Under the pieces are notes generated by a model. That model was not told the DNA's origin, ran no database searches, and was given only the letters and a program-made list of their open reading frames with translations. DNA of 32,727 bases from Clostridia bacterium (GTDB taxonomy: Bacteria; Bacillota; Clostridia; Oscillospirales; Butyricicoccaceae), in NCBI GenBank assembly GCA_017521295.1, contig JAFXDF010000057.1, positions 1 through 32,727 on the forward strand, written 5' to 3'. The translations under genes were made by a program, and so were the position numbers. Of this stretch, positions 14,444-23,036 are shown piece by piece. Within the stretch, counting starts at the first letter, position 1. Each line of letters opens with the position of its first letter.

Positions 14444-15274
14444 ATGAGCGCTGAAAACTGCACCCATAACTGTTCCACCTGCGGCGAGAACTGCGCCAGC
14501 CGTACCGAGCCCCAGGATCTGATCGCCCCTCTGGCCGAGGGCGCTTCCGTCAAGCACGTCTATGCCGTTGTCAGCGGTAAGGGCGGCGTGGGCAAGTCCC
14601 TGGTGACCTCCCTGCTGGCTGCCCAGACCCAGCTGCGGGGCTACCAGACCGCCGTGCTGGACGCCGATATCACCGGCCCCTCCATCCCCCAGTCCTTCGG
14701 CATCCATGGCCGTGCCCAGGGCTGTGACGGCGGCATCCTGCCTGCCGTGACCAAGACCGGTCTGCAGCTGATGAGCGTCAACCTGCTGCTGGAGCACGAG
14801 TCCGACCCCGTGGTCTGGCGCGGCCCCGTCATCGCCGGCGCTGTCAAGCAGTTCTGGAGCGAGGTCCTGTGGGATGACGTTGACTTCATGTATGTGGATA
14901 TGCCTCCCGGCACCGGCGACGTGCCCCTGACCGTCTTCCAGTCCCTGCCCATCGAGGGCATCATCATCGTCACCACGCCCCAGGAGCTGGTGGGCATGAT
15001 CGTGGAGAAGGCCGTCAAGATGGCCCAGCTGATGAACGTTCCCGTTCTGGGTATCGTGGAGAACATGAGCTACTTCCAGTGTCCCGACTGCGGCGGCCAG
15101 CATCAGATCTACGGTCCCAGCCGCGTGCAGGAGACTGCCCAGCAGTACGGCATCCCCTTCCTGGCCAAGATCCCCGTGGATCCCGCCATCACCGTGGCTG
15201 TGGACAACGGCATGATCGAGACCGTTCACGCCCCCTTTATGGATGATCTCCTCAACGGTCTGCTGAACAAGTAA
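14444..15274 (+). CDS. Mrp/NBP35 family P-loop ATPase, iron-sulfur carrier
   Basis: A cytoplasmic protein of 276 residues. An N-terminal cysteine cluster (Cys6, Cys10, Cys13, Cys17) precedes the deviant Walker A G-K-G-G-V-G-K-S (45-52), the typical D-A-D-I-T-G-P-S-I-P switch and V-D-M-P-P-G-T-G-D. The C-terminal C-P-D-C (CxxC) is the site where the Mrp/ApbC/NBP35 dimer bridges an Fe-S cluster. The family carries and inserts Fe-S clusters using ATP. AAAAGGAG lies 11 bases before ATG 14444; a start 12 codons upstream is in frame but would place the ribosome site inside the coding sequence. Two promoters precede it, and MATE gene 15330 follows after a hairpin. Confidence 0.9.
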   Translation: MSAENCTHNCSTCGENCASRTEPQDLIAPLAEGASVKHVYAVVSGKGGVGKSLVTSLLAAQTQLRGYQTAVLDADITGPSIPQSFGIHGRAQGCDGGILPAVTKTGLQLMSVNLLLEHESDPVVWRGPVIAGAVKQFWSEVLWDDVDFMYVDMPPGTGDVPLTVFQSLPIEGIIIVTTPQELVGMIVEKAVKMAQLMNVPVLGIVENMSYFQCPDCGGQHQIYGPSRVQETAQQYGIPFLAKIPVDPAITVAVDNGMIETVHAPFMDDLLNGLLNK

Positions 15275-15282
15275 ATCCCTTT

Positions 15283-15308
15283 GCGGCCTGCCTGTGGCAG
15301 GCCGCTTT
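15283..15308 (+). terminator. Terminator or attenuator after the Mrp gene
   Basis: A perfect 10-bp GC-rich stem (15283-15292 with 15296-15305, gcggcctgcc/ggcaggccgc) has a triloop and is followed by only three T. It lies between the mrp stop and the MATE ribosome site, so partial read-through is likely. Confidence 0.6.
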
Positions 15309-15329
15309 CCCGCTGAAAGGAGATTCTTT

Positions 15330-16685
15330 ATGTCCAAACAATCGGTCAATCTGCTGCAGGGAGATATCAAAAGCGGACTTTTGCGGTTCGCCCTGCCTCT
15401 GTTTCTGGGACAGGTCTTTCAGCAGATGTACAATATGGTGGACGCTTTGGTGGTGGGCAACCTGTGTGGCGAAAACGCCCTGGCGGCCGTCACCTCCACC
15501 GGCTCGTTGATCTTTCTGATCGTGGGCTTTTTCGGCGGCGTGTACGGCGGCGTGGGCGTGGTCATCGCCCGGTGCTTCGGCGCCGGTGACGAGTACCAGG
15601 TGAAGCGGGCTGTAGGTACCGCCGTGCTGGGCACGGTGCTCTCGGGCGCCTTCCTCACCCTGCTGGGCTATTTCGGCTCTCCCATCCTGCTGCGCTGGAT
15701 GGACACCCCCGCCGAAGTCATGGGAGACGCGATGGATTATCTGGGCATTTATTTCCTGGGTATTTTGTTCGTGGTGCTGTACAACAGCGCCGTGGGTATC
15801 TTCCAGGCCATTGGCGACAGCAAGCGGCCGCTGTACTACCTAATCGTCTCTTCCGTCACCAATGTGGCACTGGATATCCTGTTCGTGGGCCCCATGAACA
15901 TGGGCGTCCGCGGCGCGGCTCTGGCCACCGTCATTGCCCAGGGCCTTTCCGCTAGTCTGGCCTTCTTCCGTCTGTCCCGGGCAGAGGGCGCCTGGCGGGT
16001 CACCCTCAAGGGTCTTTGCCTGGACAAGCCCCTGCTGAAAGAAATGCTGCGCATCGGCCTGCCCTCTGGCGTGCAGAACTCGGTGATCGCCTTTGCCAAC
16101 GTGATGGTACAGTCCAGCGTCAACGTGTTTGGCTCGGCGGCCATGGCGGGCAACGGCGCCTTTATCAAGCTGGAGGGCTTCGCCTTTATCCCGGTGAACG
16201 CCTTCGGCTCGGCCTGTACCACCTTTATCAGCCAGAACATCGGCGCGCGGCAGTTTGACCGGGTGAAAAAAGGCGCCAAGTTCTCGGTGATGTTCTCCTG
16301 CGGCTGCGCCGTGGTCATCGGCATCGTGTTCTTTGCCTTTGCGCCGCAGTTTATCGGCCTGTTCGGCAAGTCCCCCGAGGCCATCGCCTCCGGCGTGCTG
16401 CGGGCACGGATCTGCACCCCCTTCTATCTGCTGCTGGCCTGCAGCCACGGCATCGCCGCCGTCTGCCGGGGCGCCGGTTATTCCAAAGTGCCCATGTACA
16501 TCATGCTGGGCGCCTGGTGCGTGCTCCGCGTCACCTACATCACCATCGTCACCAATCTGTTCCACGACATCAGCCTGGTGTACGCCGCCTACCCCATGAC
16601 CTGGGCGGTGAGCACGGCCTGTTTCCTGTGGTATTACAACAAATCCCACTGGCTGGAGCGGGTCCAGGCAAACTATACGGTATAA
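15330..16685 (+). CDS. MATE family multidrug/toxin efflux transporter
   Basis: A membrane protein of 451 residues with about 12 helices in two repeated halves. Recognisable MATE (NorM/DinF-like) stretches are F-A-L-P-L-F-L-G-Q-V-F-Q-Q-M-Y-N-M-V-D near the start, V-G-N-L-C-G-E-N-A-L-A-A-V and, at the start of the second half, R-I-G-L-P-S-G-V-Q-N-S. Such carriers export cationic drugs or metabolites using H+ or Na+ gradients. GAAAGGAG seven bases upstream fixes ATG 15330. No promoter of its own is evident, so transcription probably reads through from the Mrp gene. The substrate cannot be inferred. Confidence 0.92.
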   Translation: MSKQSVNLLQGDIKSGLLRFALPLFLGQVFQQMYNMVDALVVGNLCGENALAAVTSTGSLIFLIVGFFGGVYGGVGVVIARCFGAGDEYQVKRAVGTAVLGTVLSGAFLTLLGYFGSPILLRWMDTPAEVMGDAMDYLGIYFLGILFVVLYNSAVGIFQAIGDSKRPLYYLIVSSVTNVALDILFVGPMNMGVRGAALATVIAQGLSASLAFFRLSRAEGAWRVTLKGLCLDKPLLKEMLRIGLPSGVQNSVIAFANVMVQSSVNVFGSAAMAGNGAFIKLEGFAFIPVNAFGSACTTFISQNIGARQFDRVKKGAKFSVMFSCGCAVVIGIVFFAFAPQFIGLFGKSPEAIASGVLRARICTPFYLLLACSHGIAAVCRGAGYSKVPMYIMLGAWCVLRVTYITIVTNLFHDISLVYAAYPMTWAVSTACFLWYYNKSHWLERVQANYTV

Positions 16686-16688
16686 CAG

Positions 16689-16716
16689 AAAAAGCTGTCC
16701 GAAAGGACAGCTTTTT
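16689..16716. terminator. Bidirectional terminator between MATE and AGCS genes
   Basis: A 12-bp stem (16689-16700 with 16705-16716, aaaaagctgtcc/ggacagcttttt) has a GAAA loop and A/T-runs on both sides. It lies between convergent stops at 16685 and 16717. Confidence 0.9.
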
Positions 16717-18114
16717 TCATTCTTTGCGGATCAGCGCTTTTACCGTTCCGGCACAGCCCAGCAGGCCGATGACGTTGGGCAGCACCATCAGCTGATTGAA
16801 CAAGTCGGCCAACCCCCACACCAGATCGGCGGAGATCACCGTGCCCAGGAACAGAAAGGCCAGCGACAGGAGGGTGTAGGGCATCACCGCCCGGCGGCCC
16901 CACAGGTACTGGGCGTTGAGCTTGCCGAAGAGATTCCAGCTGAGAATGGTGGAAAAGGCGAAGAAAAACAGGGCCACGGCGATAAAGGCGGTGCCTAGGG
17001 TCTCGCCGAACACCGTGCTGTAGGCCGTCTGGGCCAGATTGGACTGGTTGAGCCCCAGCTCATGGGCCGCCGCACCGACGCCCGGTGCGCTGAGGGGGCC
17101 GCCCCCGGCGTACATGGTGACGATGATCACCAGCGCCGTGATGGTAACGAGACAGAAGGTGCCGATAAACACCCCCACCATGGCCACGCAGCCCTGCTGG
17201 TGGGGCGTTTTTACATTGGCCAGAGCGTGGGCGTGGGGTGTGGAGCCCATGCCGGCCTCGTTGGCGAACAGCCCCCGCTTGGCCCCCTGGCTGACGGCCG
17301 CCTTGAGGGCGGCGCCCATACTGCCGCCTAAAATGGCCTGGGGAGAAAGGGCGTAGCGGAAAATCATCAGAAAGCCCTCGCCCACATCCTGCCGGCGGGC
17401 TGCCAGCACCGCAAGACTGCCCAGCAGATACAGCCCGGCCATGGCGGGCACCAGCTTTTCGGTGACCGAGGCCAGCCGCTGGGTGCCGCCGAAAAAGATA
17501 AAGCCGGACAGCACCACCAGCACCGCCCCCGCCATCCAGACAGGGATGCCGAAGGCGTTCTTAAAGGCTGCGCCGATGGAGTTGGACTGGACCATGCATC
17601 CCAGAAACCCCAGGGCCAGAATGATGGCCACCGCAAAGAAACCGGCCAGAAACCGGCCGAAGCCGCCGGGAAAGGCGGCGCGGATATAATAGACCGGTCC
17701 GCCCAGCACCTGGCCTTCGGCGTCGCGCACCCGGGTCTTTTGGGCCAGCACGGCCTCGGCATAGATGGTGGCCATGCCGAAAAAGGCGATGACCCACATC
17801 CAGAAGATGGCCCCCGGTCCGCCAAGGAGGATGGCGCCACTGGCGCCCACGATGTTGCCGGTGCCTACCTGGGCGGCGATGGCGGTGGCCAGGGCCTGGA
17901 AGGAGCTCATGCCGCCTTGCTGCTTTTTGCCGCGAAGGGACAAACCGCCGAACACCTGCCGGAAGCCCTCGCCCAGGCAGCGCACCTGAATAAAACCGGT
18001 CTTTACCGTGAAAAACAGGCCGGTGCCCACCAGCAAAAACAAAAGCACATAATCGGACAGGTAGCTGTTGACGGTCTGTACGGCAGGCAACAGCAGTTGG
18101 GTCAGTCCTTCCAT
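16717..18114 (-). CDS. Alanine/glycine:cation symporter (AGCS family)
   Basis: A 465-residue membrane carrier with about 11 helices. AGCS hallmarks are F-F-T-V-K-T-G-F-I-Q-V-R, A-I-A-A-Q-V-G-T-G-N-I-V-G-A (near 87-100, the sodium/substrate site), G-P-G-A-I-F-W-M-W-V, and G-L-F-A-N-E-A-G-M-G-S-T-P-H-A-H in the second half. The family imports alanine or glycine with Na+ (or H+). GGAGGG six bases before ATG 18114 is the ribosome site. Seven of its bases can pair with CCCTCCG 30 bases upstream in the same leader, which might reduce initiation. It follows the DUF11 gene by 74 bases; no glycine riboswitch fits in that space. Confidence 0.92.
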   Translation of the reverse strand: MEGLTQLLLPAVQTVNSYLSDYVLLFLLVGTGLFFTVKTGFIQVRCLGEGFRQVFGGLSLRGKKQQGGMSSFQALATAIAAQVGTGNIVGASGAILLGGPGAIFWMWVIAFFGMATIYAEAVLAQKTRVRDAEGQVLGGPVYYIRAAFPGGFGRFLAGFFAVAIILALGFLGCMVQSNSIGAAFKNAFGIPVWMAGAVLVVLSGFIFFGGTQRLASVTEKLVPAMAGLYLLGSLAVLAARRQDVGEGFLMIFRYALSPQAILGGSMGAALKAAVSQGAKRGLFANEAGMGSTPHAHALANVKTPHQQGCVAMVGVFIGTFCLVTITALVIIVTMYAGGGPLSAPGVGAAAHELGLNQSNLAQTAYSTVFGETLGTAFIAVALFFFAFSTILSWNLFGKLNAQYLWGRRAVMPYTLLSLAFLFLGTVISADLVWGLADLFNQLMVLPNVIGLLGCAGTVKALIRKE

Positions 18115-18120
18115 AAAAAT

Positions 18121-18164
18121 CCCTCCGGTCGGTTGAACTTCTTACAAGTCTACCCGGCGGAGGG
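18121..18164 (-). promoter_or_regulatory. Possible ribosome-site-occluding hairpin before the AGCS gene
   Basis: On the minus strand CCCTCCG (18158-18164) can pair with CGGAGGG (18121-18127), which contains the symporter's ribosome binding site; the loop is 30 bases. This may lower translation, but seven pairs around a long loop are weak. Confidence 0.3.
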
Positions 18165-18188
18165 TGTTTTTATGCGTTTTTAAGCCGT

Positions 18189-19043
18189 TTAAACGGTGCC
18201 GGAGACGGTGAGCACGGCTACGCCGGGCTGAATGGTCCACAGGCCGGTGGCAGGATCCTGCACATAGGTGGCGGCAGGTACGGTGACCTGGCCGGCAACG
18301 GAGGCAAACGCGCCGGTGGCCTGGTCATAGGTGTAGTTGGTGCCGGAAACCCAGGGGGTGCCGTCAAAGGTCACCACCAGTCCTTCCAGAATGGGATCGA
18401 ACAGGTCACGGATGACCACGGCATCTTCCGCGGTGGCCGGCTGGCTGCCGGCGTTCTGGATGACGAAGGTATAGGTCAGACGGCCGTTTTCGGCGACGGT
18501 GGCGGGGCAGATGCTCTTGCTGATGGTCAGCTGCGGTTCGGAGGCGGCGGTGATGGTGGCAGAAGCCTCCACCGGGGTGCTCAGGCCGCCGCCGGTAACG
18601 GTGGCGGTGTTGTCGATGGTGCTGCCTTCGGGAAGGGGCGCAAACTGGTTGACCCGGGCCTCGTAAACCAGAATGGCGTTGCCGCCGGCGGGGAGGTTGA
18701 TGCCGGAGATGACCAGGGGCGGCTCGGTGGTGGCGGAGGGTGCGGGCTGCAGCACGCCGTTGATATACAGCCGCGCCGAGTCAGGGAGATAGTCCAGGGG
18801 ATAGCGGGTGACGCCGCCCTGGATATAGGCGCCCAGGTCATCGGTGACCGTCAGTCCGGTGAGGGCGGTGGTGCCCGAGTTGACGATGCTGACCACATAG
18901 GTCACCACATCCTGGGCAGAATAGGTGTCCACAACGGCGGTTTTGGTGGTGGAGAGCACCTCCAGCAGCTGACCGGTGACGATGTTGGAGTTGGTGGTGA
19001 TATTGTTATAGGACAAGGTTGCCTGGTTGGTAAAAGTAGGCAT
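18189..19043 (-). CDS. DUF11-repeat protein, no signal peptide
   Basis: A 284-residue protein of two beta-sandwich DUF11-like repeats. The first covers about 30-165, with V-S-I-V-N-S-G-T-T-A-L-T-G-L-T-V-T-D-D-L and a later D-N-T-A-T-V. The second covers about 168-284, with L-T-I-S-K-S-I-C-P-A-T-V and Y-T-F-V-I-Q-N-A-G. It is Thr/Val/Ala-rich with two cysteines or fewer. Such repeats usually occur in surface proteins, yet there is no signal peptide, transmembrane helix or sorting motif. Close homologues starting F-T-N-Q-A-T-L-S-Y-N are, to my recollection, widespread in Clostridia, with unknown function. AGGAGG ten bases upstream selects ATG 19043; an upstream in-frame ATG at 19094 lacks a good site. 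A CATAGGAT element upstream resembles a mother-cell sporulation promoter. Confidence 0.8.
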   Translation of the reverse strand: MPTFTNQATLSYNNITTNSNIVTGQLLEVLSTTKTAVVDTYSAQDVVTYVVSIVNSGTTALTGLTVTDDLGAYIQGGVTRYPLDYLPDSARLYINGVLQPAPSATTEPPLVISGINLPAGGNAILVYEARVNQFAPLPEGSTIDNTATVTGGGLSTPVEASATITAASEPQLTISKSICPATVAENGRLTYTFVIQNAGSQPATAEDAVVIRDLFDPILEGLVVTFDGTPWVSGTNYTYDQATGAFASVAGQVTVPAATYVQDPATGLWTIQPGVAVLTVSGTV

Positions 19044-19092
19044 GGGCGGAAAGCCTCCTGATTCAGATAATGGGCGGCCGGAGCCGCACTCC

Positions 19093-19118
19093 ATCCTATG
19101 CGTCCGGATATAAAATGT
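19093..19118 (-). promoter_or_regulatory. Possible sporulation-type (sigma-K/E-like) promoter of the DUF11 gene
   Basis: On the minus strand AC (19117-19118), 16 bases, CATAGGAT (19093-19100) fits the loose sigma-K pattern AC-N16-CATAnnnT. The start site would be near 19086, ahead of AGGAGG at 19054-19059. No good sigma-A promoter is seen. The consensus is short, so chance is a real possibility. Confidence 0.3.
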
Positions 19119-19129
19119 GTCTTCTGCGG

Positions 19130-19158
19130 TTGACAGGCGTACTTTAGCGCTTTATAAT
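19130..19158 (+). promoter_or_regulatory. Consensus sigma-A promoter of metY-metA
   Basis: A perfect TTGACA (19130-19135), exactly 17 bases, and a perfect TATAAT (19153-19158). The leader to ATG 19205 is about 40 bases, leaving no room for a SAM riboswitch or T-box. Confidence 0.9.
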
Positions 19159-19204
19159 AAAAGAATTAAACCAAAATCTTCCGGAGAGAAAGGAAGCATT
19201 TCTT

Positions 19205-20491
19205 ATGAATAAGTACCGGCAGGAAACCATTTGTGTCCAGGGCGGTTATACCCCCGGCAACGGCGAACCCCGTCAGATCCCCATTGTCCAGTCCACCACC
19301 TTCAAGTACGCCACTTCGGAGGACATGGGCAAGCTGTTTGATTTGGAGGCCAACGGCTATTTCTATTCCCGTCTGCAGAATCCCACCTGTGACTATGTTG
19401 CCGCCAAGATCACCCAGCTGGAGGGCGGCACCGCCGGAATGCTCACTTCTTCCGGCCAGGCGGCCAACTTCTTTGCTTTGTTCAATCTGGCCTCCTGCGG
19501 CGACCACATCGTGTCCTCCTCTACCATTTACGGCGGCACCTTTAACCTGATGGACGTGACCATGCGCCGTATGGGCATCGACGTGACCTTCCTCTCTCCC
19601 GACTGCTCCGAGGAAGAGCTGAATGCCGCCTTCCGCCCCAACACCAAGGTGGTGTTCGGCGAGACCATCGCCAACCCCGCCCTCACCGTGCTGGATATTG
19701 AAAAGTGGGCCAAGGCCGCCCATGCCCACGGCGTGCCTCTGATCATCGACAACACCTTTGCCACCCCTGTCAACTGCCGTCCCATCCAGTGGGGCGCCGA
19801 CATCGTCACCCACTCTACTACCAAGTACATGGACGGCCACGGCGTCCAGGTGGGCGGCGCCATCGTGGACAGCGGCAACTTTGACTGGATGGCCCACGCC
19901 GAAAAGTTCCCCGGCCTGTGCACTCCCGATGACAGCTATCACGGCATCACCTACGCCGAAAAGTTCGGCAAGGAGGGCGCCTTTATCACCAAGTGTACCG
20001 CCCAGCTGATGCGTGACTTCGGTTGCACTGCATCTCCCCAGAGCGCCTTCTACCTCAATCTGGGTCTGGAGAGCCTGCATGTGCGTATGGCACGGCACTG
20101 CGAAAACGGCCAGGCAGTGGCCGAGTTCCTGGCCGCCCAGCCCCAGGTGGAATGTGTCCACTACTGCGGCCTGGAGAGCGACCCCTATCATGCCGTGGCT
20201 CAGAAATATCTGCCCAACGGCTCTTGCGGTGTTGTCAGCTTTGAGTTGAAGGGCGGCAGACCTGCCGTGGAGGCCTTTATGAAGGCCCTCAAGCTGGCCG
20301 CCATCGAGACTCACGTGGCCGATGCCCGTACCTGCTGCCTGAATCCTGCCACCTCCACCCACCGCCAGATGAACGAGGAGCAGCTGAAGGCCGCCGGCGT
20401 TCCCGTTGGTCTGGTGCGTATCTCCTGCGGTCTGGAGCACAAGGACGACCTGATCGCCGACATCAAGCAGGCACTGGAGGCTATGAACTAA
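19205..20491 (+). CDS. metY: O-acetylhomoserine sulfhydrylase
   Basis: A PLP enzyme of 428 residues (Cys/Met metabolism family) that makes homocysteine from O-acetylhomoserine and sulfide. The Y-S-R-L-Q-N-P-T block (54-61), the S-S-G-Q-A-A-N site, D-N-T-F-A-T-P (182-188) and the PLP lysine in [11 protein letters not shown] (Lys207) are all present. Length (about 430) and the ending [12 protein letters not shown] fit MetY rather than the shorter cystathionine enzymes. GGAAG lies eight bases before ATG 19205, and the gene is driven by a near-perfect promoter. Its stop overlaps the metA start by one base (TAATG). Confidence 0.95.
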   Translation: MNKYRQETICVQGGYTPGNGEPRQIPIVQSTTFKYATSEDMGKLFDLEANGYFYSRLQNPTCDYVAAKITQLEGGTAGMLTSSGQAANFFALFNLASCGDHIVSSSTIYGGTFNLMDVTMRRMGIDVTFLSPDCSEEELNAAFRPNTKVVFGETIANPALTVLDIEKWAKAAHAHGVPLIIDNTFATPVNCRPIQWGADIVTHSTTKYMDGHGVQVGGAIVDSGNFDWMAHAEKFPGLCTPDDSYHGITYAEKFGKEGAFITKCTAQLMRDFGCTASPQSAFYLNLGLESLHVRMARHCENGQAVAEFLAAQPQVECVHYCGLESDPYHAVAQKYLPNGSCGVVSFELKGGRPAVEAFMKALKLAAIETHVADARTCCLNPATSTHRQMNEEQLKAAGVPVGLVRISCGLEHKDDLIADIKQALEAMN

Positions 20492-21426
20492 TGCCCATTA
20501 AAATTCCCAACGCGCTGCCGGCCACCGACACGCTGCGTTCCGAAAATATCTTCGTCATGACCGAGACCCGGGCCATGACCCAGGACATCCGCCCGCTGCA
20601 GCTTTTGCTGCTCAATCTGATGCCCACCAAGATCGACACCGAGACCCAGCTGGCCCGGGTGCTGGGCAACACCCCCCTGCAGATCGAGCTGGAGCTTATC
20701 GCCCCTGCCGGACACGTTTCCAAGAACACCTCCCAGGAGCACATGCTGTCCTTTTACAAGACCTTTGACCAGGTGAAGCACCGCTCCTTCGACGGCCTGA
20801 TCATCACCGGCGCGCCGGTGGAACTGATGGACTTTGAAGAGGTGGACTACTGGCCCGAGCTGTGCGAGATCATGGAGTGGAGCAAGATCCATGCCCATTC
20901 CACCCTGCACATCTGCTGGGGTGCCCAGGCGGGCCTGTACTATCACTACGGAATCCCCAAAAAGCTGCTGGACAAAAAGCTGTTCGGCGTGTTCCAGCAC
21001 ACGGTGGAAGATCCCAACTTTATCCTCTTCCGGGGTTTTGACGACAAGTTCTGGGTACCCCATTCCCGCAACACCACGGTGGACCGTGCCGATATCGAGG
21101 CCGTTCCCGGACTGAAGGTGCTGTCGGCCTCTCCCGAAGCCGGCGTCTATGCCGTCAAGAGTGAAGGCTGCAAGCAGGTATTCCTCATGGGTCACGCCGA
21201 GTACGATCCCGGCACCCTGAACAAGGAGTACATCCGGGATGTGAAGGCCGGCATCGACATCCTGCCGCCGGAGAATTACTTTCCGGGTGACGATCCCACC
21301 CAGCCGCCTTTGGTGCGCTGGCGCTCCTGTGCCCATCTGCTGTATGCCAACTGGCTGAACTACTGCGTGTATCAGACCACTCCTTACGACATCAGCGAGA
21401 TCAAATCGGGCACCCGAACCGAATAA
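20491..21426 (+). CDS. metA: Homoserine O-acetyltransferase (MetA type)
   Basis: A cytoplasmic 311-residue enzyme of the MetA (class I amidotransferase-like) family that activates homoserine. The nucleophile is Cys142 in [15 protein letters not shown]. Residue 111 in T-G-A-P-V-E is Glu; in this family Glu111 goes with acetyl-CoA use and Gly111 with succinyl-CoA, so the enzyme should be an acetyltransferase. That matches its direct coupling to metY, which needs O-acetylhomoserine. The start is fixed by the TAATG overlap with metY. The gene ends at a strong bidirectional terminator. Confidence 0.95.
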   Translation: MPIKIPNALPATDTLRSENIFVMTETRAMTQDIRPLQLLLLNLMPTKIDTETQLARVLGNTPLQIELELIAPAGHVSKNTSQEHMLSFYKTFDQVKHRSFDGLIITGAPVELMDFEEVDYWPELCEIMEWSKIHAHSTLHICWGAQAGLYYHYGIPKKLLDKKLFGVFQHTVEDPNFILFRGFDDKFWVPHSRNTTVDRADIEAVPGLKVLSASPEAGVYAVKSEGCKQVFLMGHAEYDPGTLNKEYIRDVKAGIDILPPENYFPGDDPTQPPLVRWRSCAHLLYANWLNYCVYQTTPYDISEIKSGTRTE

Positions 21427-21430
21427 CAAG

Positions 21431-21465
21431 AAAACGACCGCTCGGAAGAGCGGTCGTTCTTTTTT
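21431..21465. terminator. Bidirectional terminator after metA
   Basis: An 11-bp stem (21433-21443 with 21448-21458, aacgaccgctc/gagcggtcgtt) with a GGAA loop is followed by a T-run on the plus strand and has AAAA before it for the minus strand. It separates convergent metA and the 21464 gene. Confidence 0.9.
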
Positions 21466-23023
21466 ATACCTTTTTGAAGGGCAGTTCCTGTACCCGGTTG
21501 CCCGAGAGGGTCAGACCGGTGACCGTGCCCGCATCATCCCGGACAAACCGGATGAAGCAGGGGCGGTAATAGGTGGTGACGAACAGGTCCTCCTCCACCG
21601 GATAGAGGGGGGTGAGGCCGCGCCGGAAATGCCACAGCCACAGCCGGTCGCCCTCCTCCCGCACCTCGTAGGCGGTGCCCACCTCCCGGCTTTCGTAGCG
21701 GCCGGCCTTACCGGAGCGCTGCTGGGCGGTGAGGGGGCCGGTGCAGGCCTTTTCCAGCGGGAGGTCCATCTCGTCGTTGGAGAACAGAGGCGCTTTTTCG
21801 CCCAGGCGATACCACTGGCGCAAACGGCCCTGGCGGTACAGATCGCCGGTCACATGGGTGAGGGGCGCCTCCTTGGCCTCGTCGGTGGCATAGAGAACGC
21901 CGTTTTTCTCGGTGACGGTAAGGGTGAACGCGTCGGGAATGCGGGAAAAGTAGAAGCCGGGGGCGGTTTTTTCATCAAAATCGTCGGTGGCGGGAACGGG
22001 GTCAGCCTTGATCTGGACAGGCTCGCCCAGGACGATGCGGGCGATGTTATAGGCCGCCGTTTCGGTGTAGGTGTTGGCGGTGTTGGCCACGATGATTACG
22101 TCCACATCCTCGTCCAGCAGGCGGAACACAAAGGCCCGGAAACCGGCGTCCTCACCGGCGTGCTTCAGATAGCGGCGGCCGTCCAGCTTGTCCACCCGCA
22201 GGCCGCAGGCGTAGTTGGTGGGCTGGCCGCTTTCCAGCACGGGCACCCACAGCATACGCTCCAGGGTCTCGGGCTTGCAGATGGTGGGGTTGCGGTAGTT
22301 GTCCATCCACTTCATCAGATCCCGGGCGTTGGTCTGCAGAGAGGTGGTGCCGTAGTTGCCATAGTTGAGCACGCAGTGGCAGTATTCGGTGCCGTTGTCC
22401 CAGTAGGAAACACCACGACCCGGGATAAACTGCCAGTAATTTTCCCGGACAACGGTGCTGGTCATGCCCAGGGGATCAAAAACGCGGCGCTTGAGGAAGG
22501 CGTTGAAGTCCTCGCCGGACACCCGCTCCACGATCTCGGCCAGCAGCGTGTAGTTGGAGTTGCAGTAGGCGTGACGGCTCATGGGCGGGAAATTGAGGCC
22601 GGTCTGATACGACAGAATGGTGCGGATATCCTGCTGGGTGATGGTGTCCACATTGCGGACGCCGCTGTCGTCCAGCAGCTCCAGCATATCCCGCAGACCG
22701 CTGACCTGGTGGAGCAGGGTCCACAGGGGCATGGGCTCGGCAAAGGCCACCAGATCGGGAATATACTCCCGGATGTCGGCCTCCAGGGACAGCTTGCCGT
22801 CCTCCCACAGAAGCAGGATCGCCATGGCGGTGAACTGCTTGGAAACAGAGGCCACGTGGAACACATGGTCGTGGGTCATGGGGATGCCCTTTTCCACATC
22901 GGCCATGCCGAAGGTGCGGTCATAGACCAGTTCGCCCTTGTGGCGCACCAGGATCTGGGCGCCGGGGCAGGTCTCCTGCTGCCACAGGGGGAACAGGCTG
23001 TCGATTTTCTGCTGCAGGTTCAT
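21464..23023 (-). CDS. Serine hydrolase, beta-lactamase/class C PBP fold
   Basis: A 519-residue protein. The N-terminal ~350 residues are a class C beta-lactamase-type domain with S-x-x-K (Ser59-Lys62 in H-V-A-S-V-S-K-Q), Y-x-N (Tyr153-Asn155, as Y-C-N) and H-A-G (288-290) in place of K-T-G. The remaining ~170 residues are a beta-rich C-terminal domain seen in esterase/peptidase members. Such enzymes are D-aminopeptidases, esterases or peptidases more often than true beta-lactamases. No signal peptide is seen, so it is probably cytoplasmic, which is unusual for penicillin-recognising relatives. ATG 23023 has AAAGGAG eight bases upstream. The ZIP transporter gene ends 13 bases before it, so they are cotranscribed. 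Confidence 0.85.
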   Translation of the reverse strand: MNLQQKIDSLFPLWQQETCPGAQILVRHKGELVYDRTFGMADVEKGIPMTHDHVFHVASVSKQFTAMAILLLWEDGKLSLEADIREYIPDLVAFAEPMPLWTLLHQVSGLRDMLELLDDSGVRNVDTITQQDIRTILSYQTGLNFPPMSRHAYCNSNYTLLAEIVERVSGEDFNAFLKRRVFDPLGMTSTVVRENYWQFIPGRGVSYWDNGTEYCHCVLNYGNYGTTSLQTNARDLMKWMDNYRNPTICKPETLERMLWVPVLESGQPTNYACGLRVDKLDGRRYLKHAGEDAGFRAFVFRLLDEDVDVIIVANTANTYTETAAYNIARIVLGEPVQIKADPVPATDDFDEKTAPGFYFSRIPDAFTLTVTEKNGVLYATDEAKEAPLTHVTGDLYRQGRLRQWYRLGEKAPLFSNDEMDLPLEKACTGPLTAQQRSGKAGRYESREVGTAYEVREEGDRLWLWHFRRGLTPLYPVEEDLFVTTYYRPCFIRFVRDDAGTVTGLTLSGNRVQELPFKKV

Positions 23024-23036
23024 AGTCGTTTCTCCT

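Noticed and set aside
18115..18188. Glycine riboswitch before the AGCS symporter
   Set aside because: The 74-base gap is too short and lacks the conserved glycine aptamer elements.
19159..19204. SAM riboswitch or T-box before metY
   Set aside because: Only about 40 bases separate the promoter from the ATG, and no terminator or conserved core is present.
21464..23023. True beta-lactamase resistance gene
   Set aside because: No signal peptide, HAG instead of KTG, and a large extra C-terminal domain point to an esterase or peptidase of the same fold.
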